Below are positions 1-12,224 of a DNA stretch of 64,000 bases, piece by piece. The stretch comes from Bacteroidales bacterium (GTDB lineage: Bacteria > Bacteroidota > Bacteroidia > Bacteroidales > UBA3663). Position numbers and translations under genes: made by a program. Positions within the stretch are counted from its first letter, which is position 1; the number at the start of each line of letters is the position of its first letter. The DNA is taken from contig JAFZTS010000044.1 of assembly GCA_017618715.1 (NCBI GenBank), positions 1 to 64,000 on the forward strand. Direction: 5' to 3'. The notes beneath the pieces are model-generated. The model was not told the DNA's origin and did not search any database. It was given only the letters and a program-made list of their open reading frames with translations.

Positions 1-893
1 TCGCCTATCTTGTTGAGGTAATGGGGGTTCTCGAACTTCATGGCGTTCCAGTTCGAATCGCAGCCCCAGTACTGCCAGTCCTGCACGATGGCGTCGATGG
101 GGATGTCGCGGCGGCGGTATTCGTCGAGCACGCCCGAAAGCTCGTCGGGGGTCTTGTAGCGCTCGCGGCATTGCCAGTAGCCGTAAGCCCAGAGCGGGAA
201 CATCGTGGCCTGTCCGCTCAGCAGTCGAATCTGCTCCACCACGCCGTCCTGCGTGCCGTCCTTGTAGAGGAAGTAGTAGTCGATGCCTTCGGCTACGCTG
301 CTGCGCAGGGTGGTCCCGCTGGCATCGTCGCTCCAGAACGTCTCTCCTGCATTGTCCCAATAGACGCCGTAGCCCTTCTGGCTGGTGAAGTAGGGGATGT
401 AGATGTGCGTATTGGTGTTCCAAAGGCGGAATGCCGTGCCGCGCTGGTTCATGGTCTGTCCCTCGCGGCGCTGTCCGAGGCCGAAGACGGCCTCCTCGGG
501 CTCGAGCTGCCAGGTCTGGGCAACGCTATATTTGCCACGATCGACGCCCTCGGTGATGGGGGTGACGTTGCCCTGACGTTGTTCGGTAAGCAGCAGACTG
601 CCAGCCTTATCGTAGAAGCTCACTACGCCCTCGGCGTTGACCTTGACGGTTATGCACTCCGACTTGAGCTCACCCTGGCCAGTGAGCGAAGCATCACCTG
701 CGGGAGTGAGGACTACCGAATAACTTTTCTTCGTTGTCATTGGGTCGGTGGTGGACTGGGCATCGGTCTTGGTGACTCGCACGATGCCGGGAGAATAAAA
801 CTCAACGCGTGTGGTCTGGGCAAAAGCCATACTGCACGCACAGGCCAAAAGCACGCTGGCCAAGAGGGATGGATGGTGTTGTGTCATATTCAT
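1..893 (-). CDS. GH31 family glycosidase, N-terminal part (cut by left edge)
   Basis: About 297 N-terminal residues of a glycoside hydrolase family 31 enzyme; the gene runs off the left edge, so the catalytic core is not visible. The start at 893 gives a signal peptide ending near SMAFAQ, followed by the GH31 N-terminal beta-sandwich (EEAVFGLGQRREGQ) and the beginning of the barrel (FPLWAYGYWQCRERY, then PIDAIVQDWQYWG). The sequence style is that of alpha-xylosidases and alpha-glucosidases of Bacteroidetes. It is the last visible gene of the minus-strand locus, separated from susD by a hairpin terminator, and it has its own promoter. By context it probably removes xylosyl residues from xyloglucan pieces, which is inference. 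The open frame on the opposite strand is a shadow. Confidence 0.88.
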   Translation of the reverse strand, partial: MNMTQHHPSLLASVLLACACSMAFAQTTRVEFYSPGIVRVTKTDAQSTTDPMTTKKSYSVVLTPAGDASLTGQGELKSECITVKVNAEGVVSFYDKAGSLLLTEQRQGNVTPITEGVDRGKYSVAQTWQLEPEEAVFGLGQRREGQTMNQRGTAFRLWNTNTHIYIPYFTSQKGYGVYWDNAGETFWSDDASGTTLRSSVAEGIDYYFLYKDGTQDGVVEQIRLLSGQATMFPLWAYGYWQCRERYKTPDELSGVLDEYRRRDIPIDAIVQDWQYWGCDSNWNAMKFENPHYLNKIG

Positions 894-933
894 AAAGTGG
901 ATTGATTTTGATGTCTTTTCATGATGGTCGCTG

Positions 934-956
934 CAAAGATAATCATTTTTTTTGAT
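934..956 (-). promoter_or_regulatory. Promoter of the left-edge GH31 gene with 15-bp element
   Basis: A -7 box TATCTTTG on the minus strand (941 to 934) lies about 40 bp before the start codon. No TTG is found 20 bp further upstream. Instead the box is directly preceded by ATCAAAAAAAATGAT (956 to 942), an AT-rich element with inverted ends. The same element at the same spacing precedes the GH2 gene near 12.1 kb. Binding by the locus regulator is inference. Confidence 0.6.
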
Positions 957-1029
957 AATTTGGTCATATAGCTCCCAAAAAATGCATACAGAACCACTCT
1001 TTTCTGAAAATACAGCTACTAACCCTAAG

Positions 1030-1089
1030 AAAAGGCGTGTCAAAAGAACTTGGCGACACCTGTCTGTTCGCTTTTTCTATTGACACGCC
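1030..1089 (-). terminator. Terminator behind susD
   Basis: GGCGTGTCAA (1034-1043) and TTGACACGCC (1080-1089) form a perfect 10-bp stem around a 36-nt loop. Read on the minus strand the stem is followed by TTTTC. It lies 53 bp after the susD stop codon and fits termination, or partial termination, of the susCD transcript. Confidence 0.65.
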
Positions 1090-1141
1090 GCACACACACA
1101 ATAATAATGGGTTAAAAGAGGTTATGAATGCTTAAGAGGGA

Positions 1142-2773
1142 TTAGTACCCTGGATTCTGCTTCAGGTTGCTGTTGGTCAGCATGATCTTGTTCGGGATGG
1201 GATAGAGGTTCTTCGTCGCGTCGCTCGCATCATGCGAAAACCACGCCTTCGTGGTGAATACTCCGAAGCGGATCAGGTCCTGACGACGTCGGCCCTCCTG
1301 GCAGAATTCCCAACCAAGTTCATCGAGCATACGGCCGTAGCGAATATCAGTGCCACCGTCATGGGTTGTAGCGTAGGTGTCACGACGACCATAGTCGTAG
1401 CAACTGCCAGCCACGAGATCTGCATCGGTAACCACAGCCTTGGCAGGATTGCTGCCGAAAGCGCGCTTGCGAACCTCAGTGACCAAAGCACCTGCACCCG
1501 GCTTGCCCGTACGCATCAGGGCCTCAGCCTTCATCAGCAGCACATCGGCATAGCGGAACTGTGGCCAATCGTTGCTCAGACGGTTGGTGATGCCGATGGC
1601 ATATTCGAACTTGCCCCAACGATAACCCTGATAGGGATAAGACTCGTCGATGGAAGGTACGACGTTTGGATAGTCGAGGGCCACACCTGTGGTGCTCTCG
1701 AAAAGCGAGTCACCCGAGTAGCTGTACTGTTGGCCGGTGATATACCAGTCGTGCAGACGCTGGTCATCGGGATCGAATGAGTCGATGAACTGCGGGATGG
1801 CGCAGACACCGCCCCAAGGACGTGCCTTGAGCTGATAGGTATCCTGGTTCTCAGGAGCCAGAGTGTACATGTGGAAGTCGAAGGCATTCCAGTCGGTAAC
1901 ATAAACCTCGTCGAAAGGCAGACCAAAGATGATCTCCTTGGAGTTCTCGTTCTCGGTGAGGAATGGAGCATTCACATCGGCTTCGAGTCCATATTCGCCC
2001 GAACGCTCAGCAAAGCTGATTACTTGGTCGCAAGCAGCTGCGCACTCGTCCCAATGAGCTGTGCCTGTATAGACTTCGGCATTCTGGTACATCTTGGCCA
2101 GCAGGGTATAGGCAGCCCACTTGTTGAAACGACCATAGTAGTAGCCGCGTGCCGTCTCGCTCAGGTTGCCGATGTTCTCGGTAATCTCACGTACAATAAA
2201 GTCATAGACTTCCTTGCGTGTGGATTGCTGCGGCAGGTTGGTATCCTTGAAGTCGGTCACGATGGGCACGTTGCCATAGAGGTCACAAAGGATGTAGTAG
2301 TAGCTTGCACGAAGCACTTTGAGCTCCGACTCCAGTTCGGTCTTGGCATCGCCCGTCACACCAATCACGCCATCCTCAATCTGGGAAAGCAGGCGGTTAC
2401 AGGTGTTGATGCCTTCGAACGTGCGCTCCCAGCCCTGCAGTACGCCATCGTCTTCGGTGGTCCATACGTGCTGATGCCAGCGCTTGTAGATATAACCATC
2501 GACCCAGCCGATACCCAGACGGGCAGGAATTACATCCTGGTCGGCACAGAGCTCCTGCGAACGTACTACGCCATTCCAGAGCAGCATGGTTTGACGCCAG
2601 GGTGTATAGGCTGCATTCACCAGGTAGCTGATGTCTGCATCACTCGTTGGACTATATTTCTCCGACACTACCTGCGAATAGCTCTCGTCGAGCAGTTCGG
2701 TACATGCCGTGTTTCCCATCAAGGTCGTAGCTGCCAAAACGCCAAGCGACCAAATCTTTATATTCGTTTTCAT
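1142..2773 (-). CDS. SusD/RagB-like glycan-binding lipoprotein
   Basis: A 543-residue SusD-family outer-membrane lipoprotein that binds oligosaccharide and closes over its SusC partner. The signal peptide ends in a lipobox with cysteine 24 (MGNTAC). The helical N-terminal region with TPR-like character (VLRASYYYILCDLYGNVPIVTDF) and the C-terminal region (RYADVLLMKAEAL, later ELGWEFCQEGRRRQDLIRFG, ending YPIPNKIMLTNSNLKQNPGY) are family hallmarks. It starts 15 bp after the stop of the susC-like gene, so the two are co-transcribed. The ligand cannot be read from sequence; the surrounding GH31 and GH2 suggest xyloglucan-derived oligosaccharide. Confidence 0.95.
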   Translation of the reverse strand: MKTNIKIWSLGVLAATTLMGNTACTELLDESYSQVVSEKYSPTSDADISYLVNAAYTPWRQTMLLWNGVVRSQELCADQDVIPARLGIGWVDGYIYKRWHQHVWTTEDDGVLQGWERTFEGINTCNRLLSQIEDGVIGVTGDAKTELESELKVLRASYYYILCDLYGNVPIVTDFKDTNLPQQSTRKEVYDFIVREITENIGNLSETARGYYYGRFNKWAAYTLLAKMYQNAEVYTGTAHWDECAAACDQVISFAERSGEYGLEADVNAPFLTENENSKEIIFGLPFDEVYVTDWNAFDFHMYTLAPENQDTYQLKARPWGGVCAIPQFIDSFDPDDQRLHDWYITGQQYSYSGDSLFESTTGVALDYPNVVPSIDESYPYQGYRWGKFEYAIGITNRLSNDWPQFRYADVLLMKAEALMRTGKPGAGALVTEVRKRAFGSNPAKAVVTDADLVAGSCYDYGRRDTYATTHDGGTDIRYGRMLDELGWEFCQEGRRRQDLIRFGVFTTKAWFSHDASDATKNLYPIPNKIMLTNSNLKQNPGY

Positions 2774-2788
2774 TGTTGTGATTAGTGT

Positions 2789-5734
2789 TTAGAATTTGAC
2801 GTTAAGACCTAATGTGAATGAACGGGTGCTGGGGTAGCGGTAACGGGTGTCGTAGCCTGGAGTCAGGCCGTCGGTGTTGACCTCGGGATCGATGCCCTTA
2901 TAGCCCGTGAATGTGAATGCATTGAGGACGGAGCCGTAGAGACGAAGGCTCTTGATGTACTTGCCGATGGCACCGAAGCTGTAGCCCAATGAGATGTTGT
3001 CAATCTTCCAGTAGTCGCCATCTTCTACATAGTAGCTGTTGAACTCGGGTTCCACTTCCTTGCTCAAGGTGTGCTTGCCGAAGATGAGGTCGTTGACCGA
3101 AGTCAAGCGGTTCTCGTAACGGCTGTTCTTGGCGTTCTCGTAGTTCATGCGGGCACTGTTGATGAGCTGGAAGTCGAAGGCGCCACGCATGGTGATGCCG
3201 AGATCCCATCCCTTATAGCTGAAGGTGTTGTTCCAACCAGCATAGTAGTTGGGCAGGCCATTGCCAATCACCTTCTTGTCGTCGGCAGCGTGGGTGAAAT
3301 CAGTATAGTTGATGAGGTTTCCATTGCGATCCTCGTAGATCCAACGGCCTTCGTCATCGACGTCAACAACCTTGAAGCCCCAGAAGTTGCCGATGCTTTC
3401 GCCCACCTGTACGCGGTGTGAGTCGGTCACCTGTCCAGAATACTCTACCTGGCCGGTGTTGAAATAGTCGTACTCGGTCTTGAATACCGAACCGTTGAGG
3501 CTCACGAGTTCATTCTTGTTGTAGGAGAAGGTGACGGTGGTGTTCCATTCGAATGACTTGGTGCGATAAGGGATGGCGCTGACCATGATCTCGATACCAC
3601 GGTTTCGCATCGTACCGCCATTGGCCACGGTGGTGTTGTAGAGGTTTGGAGGCGTAGGTACGGCATACTCGTAGATCAGGCCGTCCACGTCGCGGTTATA
3701 GAAGTCGATGGTACCCGATAGGCGGCTGTCGAGCACGGCCCAGTCGATACCGATATTGGTCTCTTTCTTCTCCTCCCACTTAAGGTCGGGGTTGGCATTC
3801 GAAGCTGGAACGATGGTCTGGATCCATGAACCATTCGAATAAGCGTAAGAACCATATTTCAGCATAGCTACGCCGAGGAATGAACGGCTGGGCTGCGAAC
3901 CTGTCACACCGTAACCTGCACGGAGCTTGAAGTCGTTGAGCCAGGTGACGTTCTTCATGAATTTCTCTTCGGTCAGACGCCAACCGAAAGAGACTGACGG
4001 GAAGAGACCCCAGGCATTGTCGGTGCCCCACAGCTGGCTGGCGCCCTCGTAGCGGAGCGAACCCATCAGGAGGTAGCGGTTGCGCCAGGCGTAAGTGGCA
4101 CGTCCAAAGAAACCGATGAGGTTGGTGGTAGCCTTCGATGAGCTCATGCCGGCAAGGCCGTTCTTCAAGGCCGAACCGATGCCGATGTTGTGCCAACCTC
4201 CGAAGTAGTCATCCTGGAAACCATAGTTGTTCACATAGACTTCCTCGTAGTCGGTCTCGTTGTAGCTGTAGCCACCGAGTACCGAGAACTTGTGACCCTT
4301 GATTTCCTTCTCATAGCGTGCAGTGAGTTCGAGAAGCTTCTCCATGCTGGTGCTTGCCGTGATGGTGGTCCATCCTGCCAAGCCGTCGCGCAAGCTCGAG
4401 ATGTGCTCGAGGGACTCGCTGTAGCCATTGTTGTAGTTCTGACGCTCGTACGAGCCTACAGCCTGTAGGGTGAGGTCGCGGATGGGGTTGTAGGTGATGC
4501 TTCCGTTCATGCGGAGAGTGGTACGCTTGCGATTGCCATCCACCTCGTAAATCTTCGAAACGGGGTTCTCGTACTCGAACTTCGAAGTGTTCTCATACCA
4601 GCTGCCATCCTCGTTCTTGACGGGCTCAGTTGGGTTGCGGCGAGTAGCCTGGCTGAAGATATAGCCATCATAGCCTCCGCTGCCGGTGTTGTTGGCCTCG
4701 GTCTTCTTGCCGAGGATGCCGAACTTGAACTTCACCTTGTCGTCGAAGAGACGATGGTTGATCTCGGCACGGCCCTGGAATGTGTCGAAGTTCGAGCGCT
4801 TCAGGATACCCTGACGCTGCGAGATGTTGATATTGGCAATGTAATTGGTCTTCGAGTTGCCACCCATGGCGGTGATGTTATGTACATGGGAAACCGGTAC
4901 ACGGGTAATCTCATCCTGCCAGTCGGTGTCGTAACCTTTGTTCTGGTCGGGATAGAGAGCTGCAAATTCGCTGGCGCTCAGCATCTCAAGCTTCTTGGCG
5001 ATGGTCGAAGTGCTGATGTAGCCGTTGTATTCCACCGAATTGATGTCAGCGCCTTTGGCTGCCTTGGTGGTGATCAGGATGACGCCGTTGGTACCGCGCG
5101 TACCGTAGATGGCAGCTGCCGAACCGTCCTTCAGCACGTCGATGCTCTCGACATCCTCGGGGGCCACGGTGCTGAAATCACCTGGGATGCCATCGATGAG
5201 GATAAGCGGGTTGGTGTTGGCACCACCGATGGTGTTGGTACCACGCAGACGGAGCTGGGTCGAGCCCGAGGGGTCACCACTTGGATTGGTGATGGCGAGA
5301 CCTGCCACCTTGCCTTGGATGAGCTGGCCGACGTCTTTGACCGAACCCTTTACGAAGTTGTCAGCCTTCACGCTAGCCACCGAGCTGGTGACATCGCCTT
5401 TGCGCTGGGTGCCGTAACCGATGAGCACCACTTCGTCGAGCAGCTGGTTGTCTTCATGCAGAATGACCTTGACCGGTTGTCCCTCGGTGGCGACTTCCTG
5501 TGTGGCATAGCCGATGAAGGAAACGACAATGACAGGGTTGGCCTTTGGAGATTCGAGCTCGAACTTGCCATCGATATCCGTGATGGTACCAATGGTCGGA
5601 TTGTCTTTCAGAACGATGGTGGCACCGGGGACGGTCTCACCAGTCTGATCCTCTACTTCGCCCGTAACCTTGTACTGGGCAAATGCCGAAAATGAAACGC
5701 TTAGTAGAATAAGCAAAGAGATTAGATGTTTCAT
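2789..5734 (-). CDS. SusC/RagA-like TonB-dependent transporter
   Basis: A 981-residue TonB-dependent outer-membrane transporter that imports oligosaccharides with its SusD partner. The start at 5734 (MKHLISLLILL) is preferred over the upstream in-frame ATG at 5815, because it gives a clean signal peptide ending SAFAQ and leaves the -7 box at 5813-5820 outside the gene. After the signal come a carboxypeptidase-regulatory-like domain (VTGEVEDQTGETVPGATI, about residues 20-105), the plug (GYGTQRKGDVTSSVASV; LRLRGTNTIGG; VLKDGSAAAIYGTRGTNGVILITTK) and a long barrel ending in a phenylalanine (LGLNVKF). It forms an operon with the susD-like gene. Confidence 0.95.
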   Translation of the reverse strand: MKHLISLLILLSVSFSAFAQYKVTGEVEDQTGETVPGATIVLKDNPTIGTITDIDGKFELESPKANPVIVVSFIGYATQEVATEGQPVKVILHEDNQLLDEVVLIGYGTQRKGDVTSSVASVKADNFVKGSVKDVGQLIQGKVAGLAITNPSGDPSGSTQLRLRGTNTIGGANTNPLILIDGIPGDFSTVAPEDVESIDVLKDGSAAAIYGTRGTNGVILITTKAAKGADINSVEYNGYISTSTIAKKLEMLSASEFAALYPDQNKGYDTDWQDEITRVPVSHVHNITAMGGNSKTNYIANINISQRQGILKRSNFDTFQGRAEINHRLFDDKVKFKFGILGKKTEANNTGSGGYDGYIFSQATRRNPTEPVKNEDGSWYENTSKFEYENPVSKIYEVDGNRKRTTLRMNGSITYNPIRDLTLQAVGSYERQNYNNGYSESLEHISSLRDGLAGWTTITASTSMEKLLELTARYEKEIKGHKFSVLGGYSYNETDYEEVYVNNYGFQDDYFGGWHNIGIGSALKNGLAGMSSSKATTNLIGFFGRATYAWRNRYLLMGSLRYEGASQLWGTDNAWGLFPSVSFGWRLTEEKFMKNVTWLNDFKLRAGYGVTGSQPSRSFLGVAMLKYGSYAYSNGSWIQTIVPASNANPDLKWEEKKETNIGIDWAVLDSRLSGTIDFYNRDVDGLIYEYAVPTPPNLYNTTVANGGTMRNRGIEIMVSAIPYRTKSFEWNTTVTFSYNKNELVSLNGSVFKTEYDYFNTGQVEYSGQVTDSHRVQVGESIGNFWGFKVVDVDDEGRWIYEDRNGNLINYTDFTHAADDKKVIGNGLPNYYAGWNNTFSYKGWDLGITMRGAFDFQLINSARMNYENAKNSRYENRLTSVNDLIFGKHTLSKEVEPEFNSYYVEDGDYWKIDNISLGYSFGAIGKYIKSLRLYGSVLNAFTFTGYKGIDPEVNTDGLTPGYDTRYRYPSTRSFTLGLNVKF

Positions 5735-5812
5735 TCTTGTGATTTGGTAAGTTATTATTATTATATGTGGATGGATGTGCGGGTATGAGGTTCTAAGTGT
5801 TGTTTGACGGCG

Positions 5813-5820
5813 CAAAGATA
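5813..5820 (-). promoter_or_regulatory. -7 box upstream of the first susC
   Basis: TATCTTTG on the minus strand, matching TAnnTTTG, about 80 bp upstream of the susC start. No TTG is found at the usual 20-bp spacing, which fits an activator-dependent promoter. Confidence 0.55.
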
Positions 5821-5865
5821 GAGGGATCTTGTAACCTTTTTGGCCAAAATTGTTCTTAATTGGGC

Positions 5866-5909
5866 ATAAAAATGGGGCGAAAACCGTTTTTGCACGATTT
5901 TCGCCCCAT
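5866..5909 (-). terminator. Terminator of the AraC-ending regulator gene
   Basis: ATGGGGCGAAAA (5872-5883) pairs perfectly with TTTTCGCCCCAT (5898-5909). On the minus strand the 12-bp stem is followed by TTTTTATG. It lies 21 bp after the regulator stop and separates it from the susC promoter. Confidence 0.8.
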
Positions 5910-5930
5910 AATGGTTCAAAATTATCCCTA

Positions 5931-8759
5931 CTATTCGTCGGTTTTGGATTCGAGCACCTCCTTCCGATAGTCGGTTGGCGTCATTCCGAACTCCTTTTTG
6001 AAACAAGATGTGAAATATTTTCGGTCGCTGTAACCCAGCGAAATGGCAATCTCGTTGATGTTGCGGTCCTTGTCCTGCAGCCACAGCCTGGCCTGGCGCA
6101 TCTTCTGTATTCGGATGAAATCAAGGGGTGACTTGCCCGACACACTCTTCAACTTTCGGCTCAGGGTCGATTTCGAGACATTGACAGCCGCTGCCAGTTC
6201 TTCCACACCGAAGTCCGATTCGTCCAGATGGTCCATCACAGCCTGTTTCACCTTGGCAAGGAATGCGCGGTCAAGCGCCAGGAATTCACTTTCGGGCAGA
6301 CGTTCGCCCGTCGGTGTGTCGTCCTTGATGTAGTTGCGCATGCTCAGCATCTCGCGGCTATCGCTCCACATCTGTTCATTTTTCTTCTCGTCGCTGCGAT
6401 GCACCCAATAGATCAGGGCGGCCAAACTCAGAAGCACCAACAGGCAATAGAGGACGTAGGCAACCGTGCTCTCGTAGAAGGCAGGCAGCCGCTCGATTTC
6501 GAGCAAGGTGACAGGTGAGCTCCATAATCCATTTCGGTCGGTAGCCTTGACCTCGAAGGTGTAATGTCCCTTCTTCAGCTGGTTGTAGAAGGCCGAATTC
6601 TCGCCAGCCACAGTGTAGTTCCAGTTTTCATCCACGCCATTGAGCCTGTAGGCATAGCGCACAAACGACACATCATAATGGTCGAGTGACGAGAAGAAGA
6701 TCTCCAGATCCCTGTCGTCAGGCTGCAAGGTGATGCAGCTGGTGATCTGACGTGCGGCAAGCGTATCGAAGCGCAGCGAGTGATTCATCAGCACCACATC
6801 GGTGATGCGAGGGATTACGACAGTGCTCTTCTTGTCGAGGCTGTTGCTGGGCGTAAACCTCATCACACCTGGGATGCCTCCAAAGTAGATGCGACCTAAG
6901 CTGTCCTTCATAGTCGAAGTGGGCAGGAATCGTGTCAAAGGGATCCCGATATCATTGGTCTTGAAGATTCGGCTGGCATTGTTACGGGGATTGAATTCCA
7001 AAATGCGCTGATTGGTTTCCACCCAAAGGTGTCCATAGTTGTCGTCCTGCAACTGGTTCACACGGTCACCGTTTAGTCCGATCTGCTCACTGTAGTTCTC
7101 GACGATGCGCTGCTGCGGTTCATAGCGGAATACGTGTCCCAACGGGGTACCCACCCACAGGTAACCATCGGGCATGATGCAGAATGCCGACAGGGGTTGA
7201 CCTATCGCGTGACTATCGTATTGCGTGTCGCTACAGAAGTCATAAAGTTGTCCTTCGATGGTGGCGACCCAGATGTGACCGCGTTCGTCGATCCTGATGG
7301 TCGAAGCATAGCCTAGACGTGGGTAACTGGCCAACGGGCGCAGCGTAGTGGCGTCGAACACGTAAAGCCCAAGATTAGTACCCACCCAAAGGCGCTGTGA
7401 CGCATCCTCGAGAATCTGCGTCACAAACTCCTCGGAATGTGCTTGTGCCGAGAGGTCAAGATCGGCTGCCAAATGCATCGTGGCACCTTGGCGAGTCAGT
7501 CGATAGACGTGCATCCTCGTATCGTGGTTCACCCAAACCCCTTCAGTTGCGGGCGCGATGACACGTCCCTTGTCCAACTCTACTGGAGCAATCTGCTGAC
7601 AGTCGGTATAAAGCACCACCCGACCCGTCTCAAGATGTACCAGACACAGACCCGTGCGCTCCTGGAAGACCCACCACCAGCCGTCGCCGGCATCGGCCAT
7701 CGCCATCACTGCGGCATTGAACATCACACGATCGGACAAGGACTGCAACGGGATGTAGTCGAAGGTATTGGCCTTGGGGCGCAGCATGTAGTTCATGCAG
7801 TCGAAAGCCGCCACCATCGTGTAAAGACTATCGCACCATACACTTGCAATCATATGATTGGGGGGTGTATCTTCCAACGAACTATAGACCATCGTCATGC
7901 GTTTTCCTTCATCCCGCCGATATGCTTTCAGTCCCACCGTATTAAGGATCCAAATGATTCCGTCGTAGGGGCTCTGCTTCAACGTATAGGCCCACCATCC
8001 TATAGGAGAGTCGCATGGATAGGAATCGAAGAGGAATTCCTCGTCCTTTACTTCGAGATGAATGATGCCGCCCGATGCGTTCAGGAGCCACAGACCATCT
8101 TTCTGCTTGTCGGTATCGAGATAGGTAATCCAATCGGATCCAACCGGCAGGTCTATCTGCCGGAGGCTGTCGCATTCGGGATCGATGCAGAACAGGGTGC
8201 GGTCATTGAACGAAGCAAAGATTTTTCCCTGATAGACAGCCGAACCAAAGATGCTGACCTCGTTGCCCGCCTCATCTACACGGTAATATTCCTTGAGCGG
8301 AACACCCTGGTGGTCGGTTCGAGTGATGCGGGTACGGCTTTGCACAACAAATCCCTCTTCTGTGGGCAAAAGCTGGTTGATTCGTTCTCCTTCCCAACGT
8401 TCGGGAACCAGCGCCCGGATGGTATAGTCGGACTTGTCGAGCCAATAGAGTCCGTTGTCCAATCCAAGCCAAAGATGCCCGCGATGATCTTCGGCCATGC
8501 AACCGATCACCCTGTCCTGGGCCTGCAGGTAACTGGGACGAAAGACCTGGAGCTGATACCCATCATCGCGACACAAACCATTCACCGTCCCATACCACAA
8601 ATATCCATCCGAGTCGCGATAGACCGAATGTATGGCGCTGACGGGCAACTGGTTCTGCGTTGCGAGTGTGCGGGACTCATACACCGATGTCACTGCCGTC
8701 AGTTCGCGAGGAACCGACAGCAGCAACAACAAGGCAAGAATTGGGAACAATTGCTTCAT
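5931..8759 (-). CDS. Membrane regulator: propeller sensor, Y_Y_Y, one TM helix, AraC head; no kinase
   Basis: A sensor-regulator of 942 residues from the start at 8759 (MKQLFPIL, a good signal peptide); an alternative ATG lies 18 bp upstream. Residues about 25-690 hold two-component-propeller repeats (SDGYLWYGTVNGL, RGHLWLGLDNGL, SQRLWVGTNLGLYVFD), followed by a Y_Y_Y domain (VRYAYRLNGVDENWNY). One membrane helix lies near 764-787. The cytoplasmic part is only about 155 residues: a linker and an AraC HTH (VEELAAAVNVSKSTLSRKLKSV; GYSDRKYFTSCFKKEFGMTPTDYRK). The histidine kinase and receiver domains normal in hybrid two-component systems are missing, with no frameshift visible. It lies between GH2 and susC and probably activates this locus. 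Confidence 0.9.
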   Translation of the reverse strand: MKQLFPILALLLLLSVPRELTAVTSVYESRTLATQNQLPVSAIHSVYRDSDGYLWYGTVNGLCRDDGYQLQVFRPSYLQAQDRVIGCMAEDHRGHLWLGLDNGLYWLDKSDYTIRALVPERWEGERINQLLPTEEGFVVQSRTRITRTDHQGVPLKEYYRVDEAGNEVSIFGSAVYQGKIFASFNDRTLFCIDPECDSLRQIDLPVGSDWITYLDTDKQKDGLWLLNASGGIIHLEVKDEEFLFDSYPCDSPIGWWAYTLKQSPYDGIIWILNTVGLKAYRRDEGKRMTMVYSSLEDTPPNHMIASVWCDSLYTMVAAFDCMNYMLRPKANTFDYIPLQSLSDRVMFNAAVMAMADAGDGWWWVFQERTGLCLVHLETGRVVLYTDCQQIAPVELDKGRVIAPATEGVWVNHDTRMHVYRLTRQGATMHLAADLDLSAQAHSEEFVTQILEDASQRLWVGTNLGLYVFDATTLRPLASYPRLGYASTIRIDERGHIWVATIEGQLYDFCSDTQYDSHAIGQPLSAFCIMPDGYLWVGTPLGHVFRYEPQQRIVENYSEQIGLNGDRVNQLQDDNYGHLWVETNQRILEFNPRNNASRIFKTNDIGIPLTRFLPTSTMKDSLGRIYFGGIPGVMRFTPSNSLDKKSTVVIPRITDVVLMNHSLRFDTLAARQITSCITLQPDDRDLEIFFSSLDHYDVSFVRYAYRLNGVDENWNYTVAGENSAFYNQLKKGHYTFEVKATDRNGLWSSPVTLLEIERLPAFYESTVAYVLYCLLVLLSLAALIYWVHRSDEKKNEQMWSDSREMLSMRNYIKDDTPTGERLPESEFLALDRAFLAKVKQAVMDHLDESDFGVEELAAAVNVSKSTLSRKLKSVSGKSPLDFIRIQKMRQARLWLQDKDRNINEIAISLGYSDRKYFTSCFKKEFGMTPTDYRKEVLESKTDE

Positions 8760-8807
8760 GGTGCTGGACGGACGCATTAGAGGGAAGCGAAAAGCCGTGA
8801 CAACCGG

Positions 8808-12200
<3,393 letters not shown>

Positions 12201-12224
12201 TTAATTGCTTTGATATTTTGCAAA

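Noticed and set aside
21..905. Long plus-strand frame at the left edge
   Set aside because: The minus strand encodes a recognisable GH31 N-terminus with signal peptide over the same bases; the plus frame has no known motifs.
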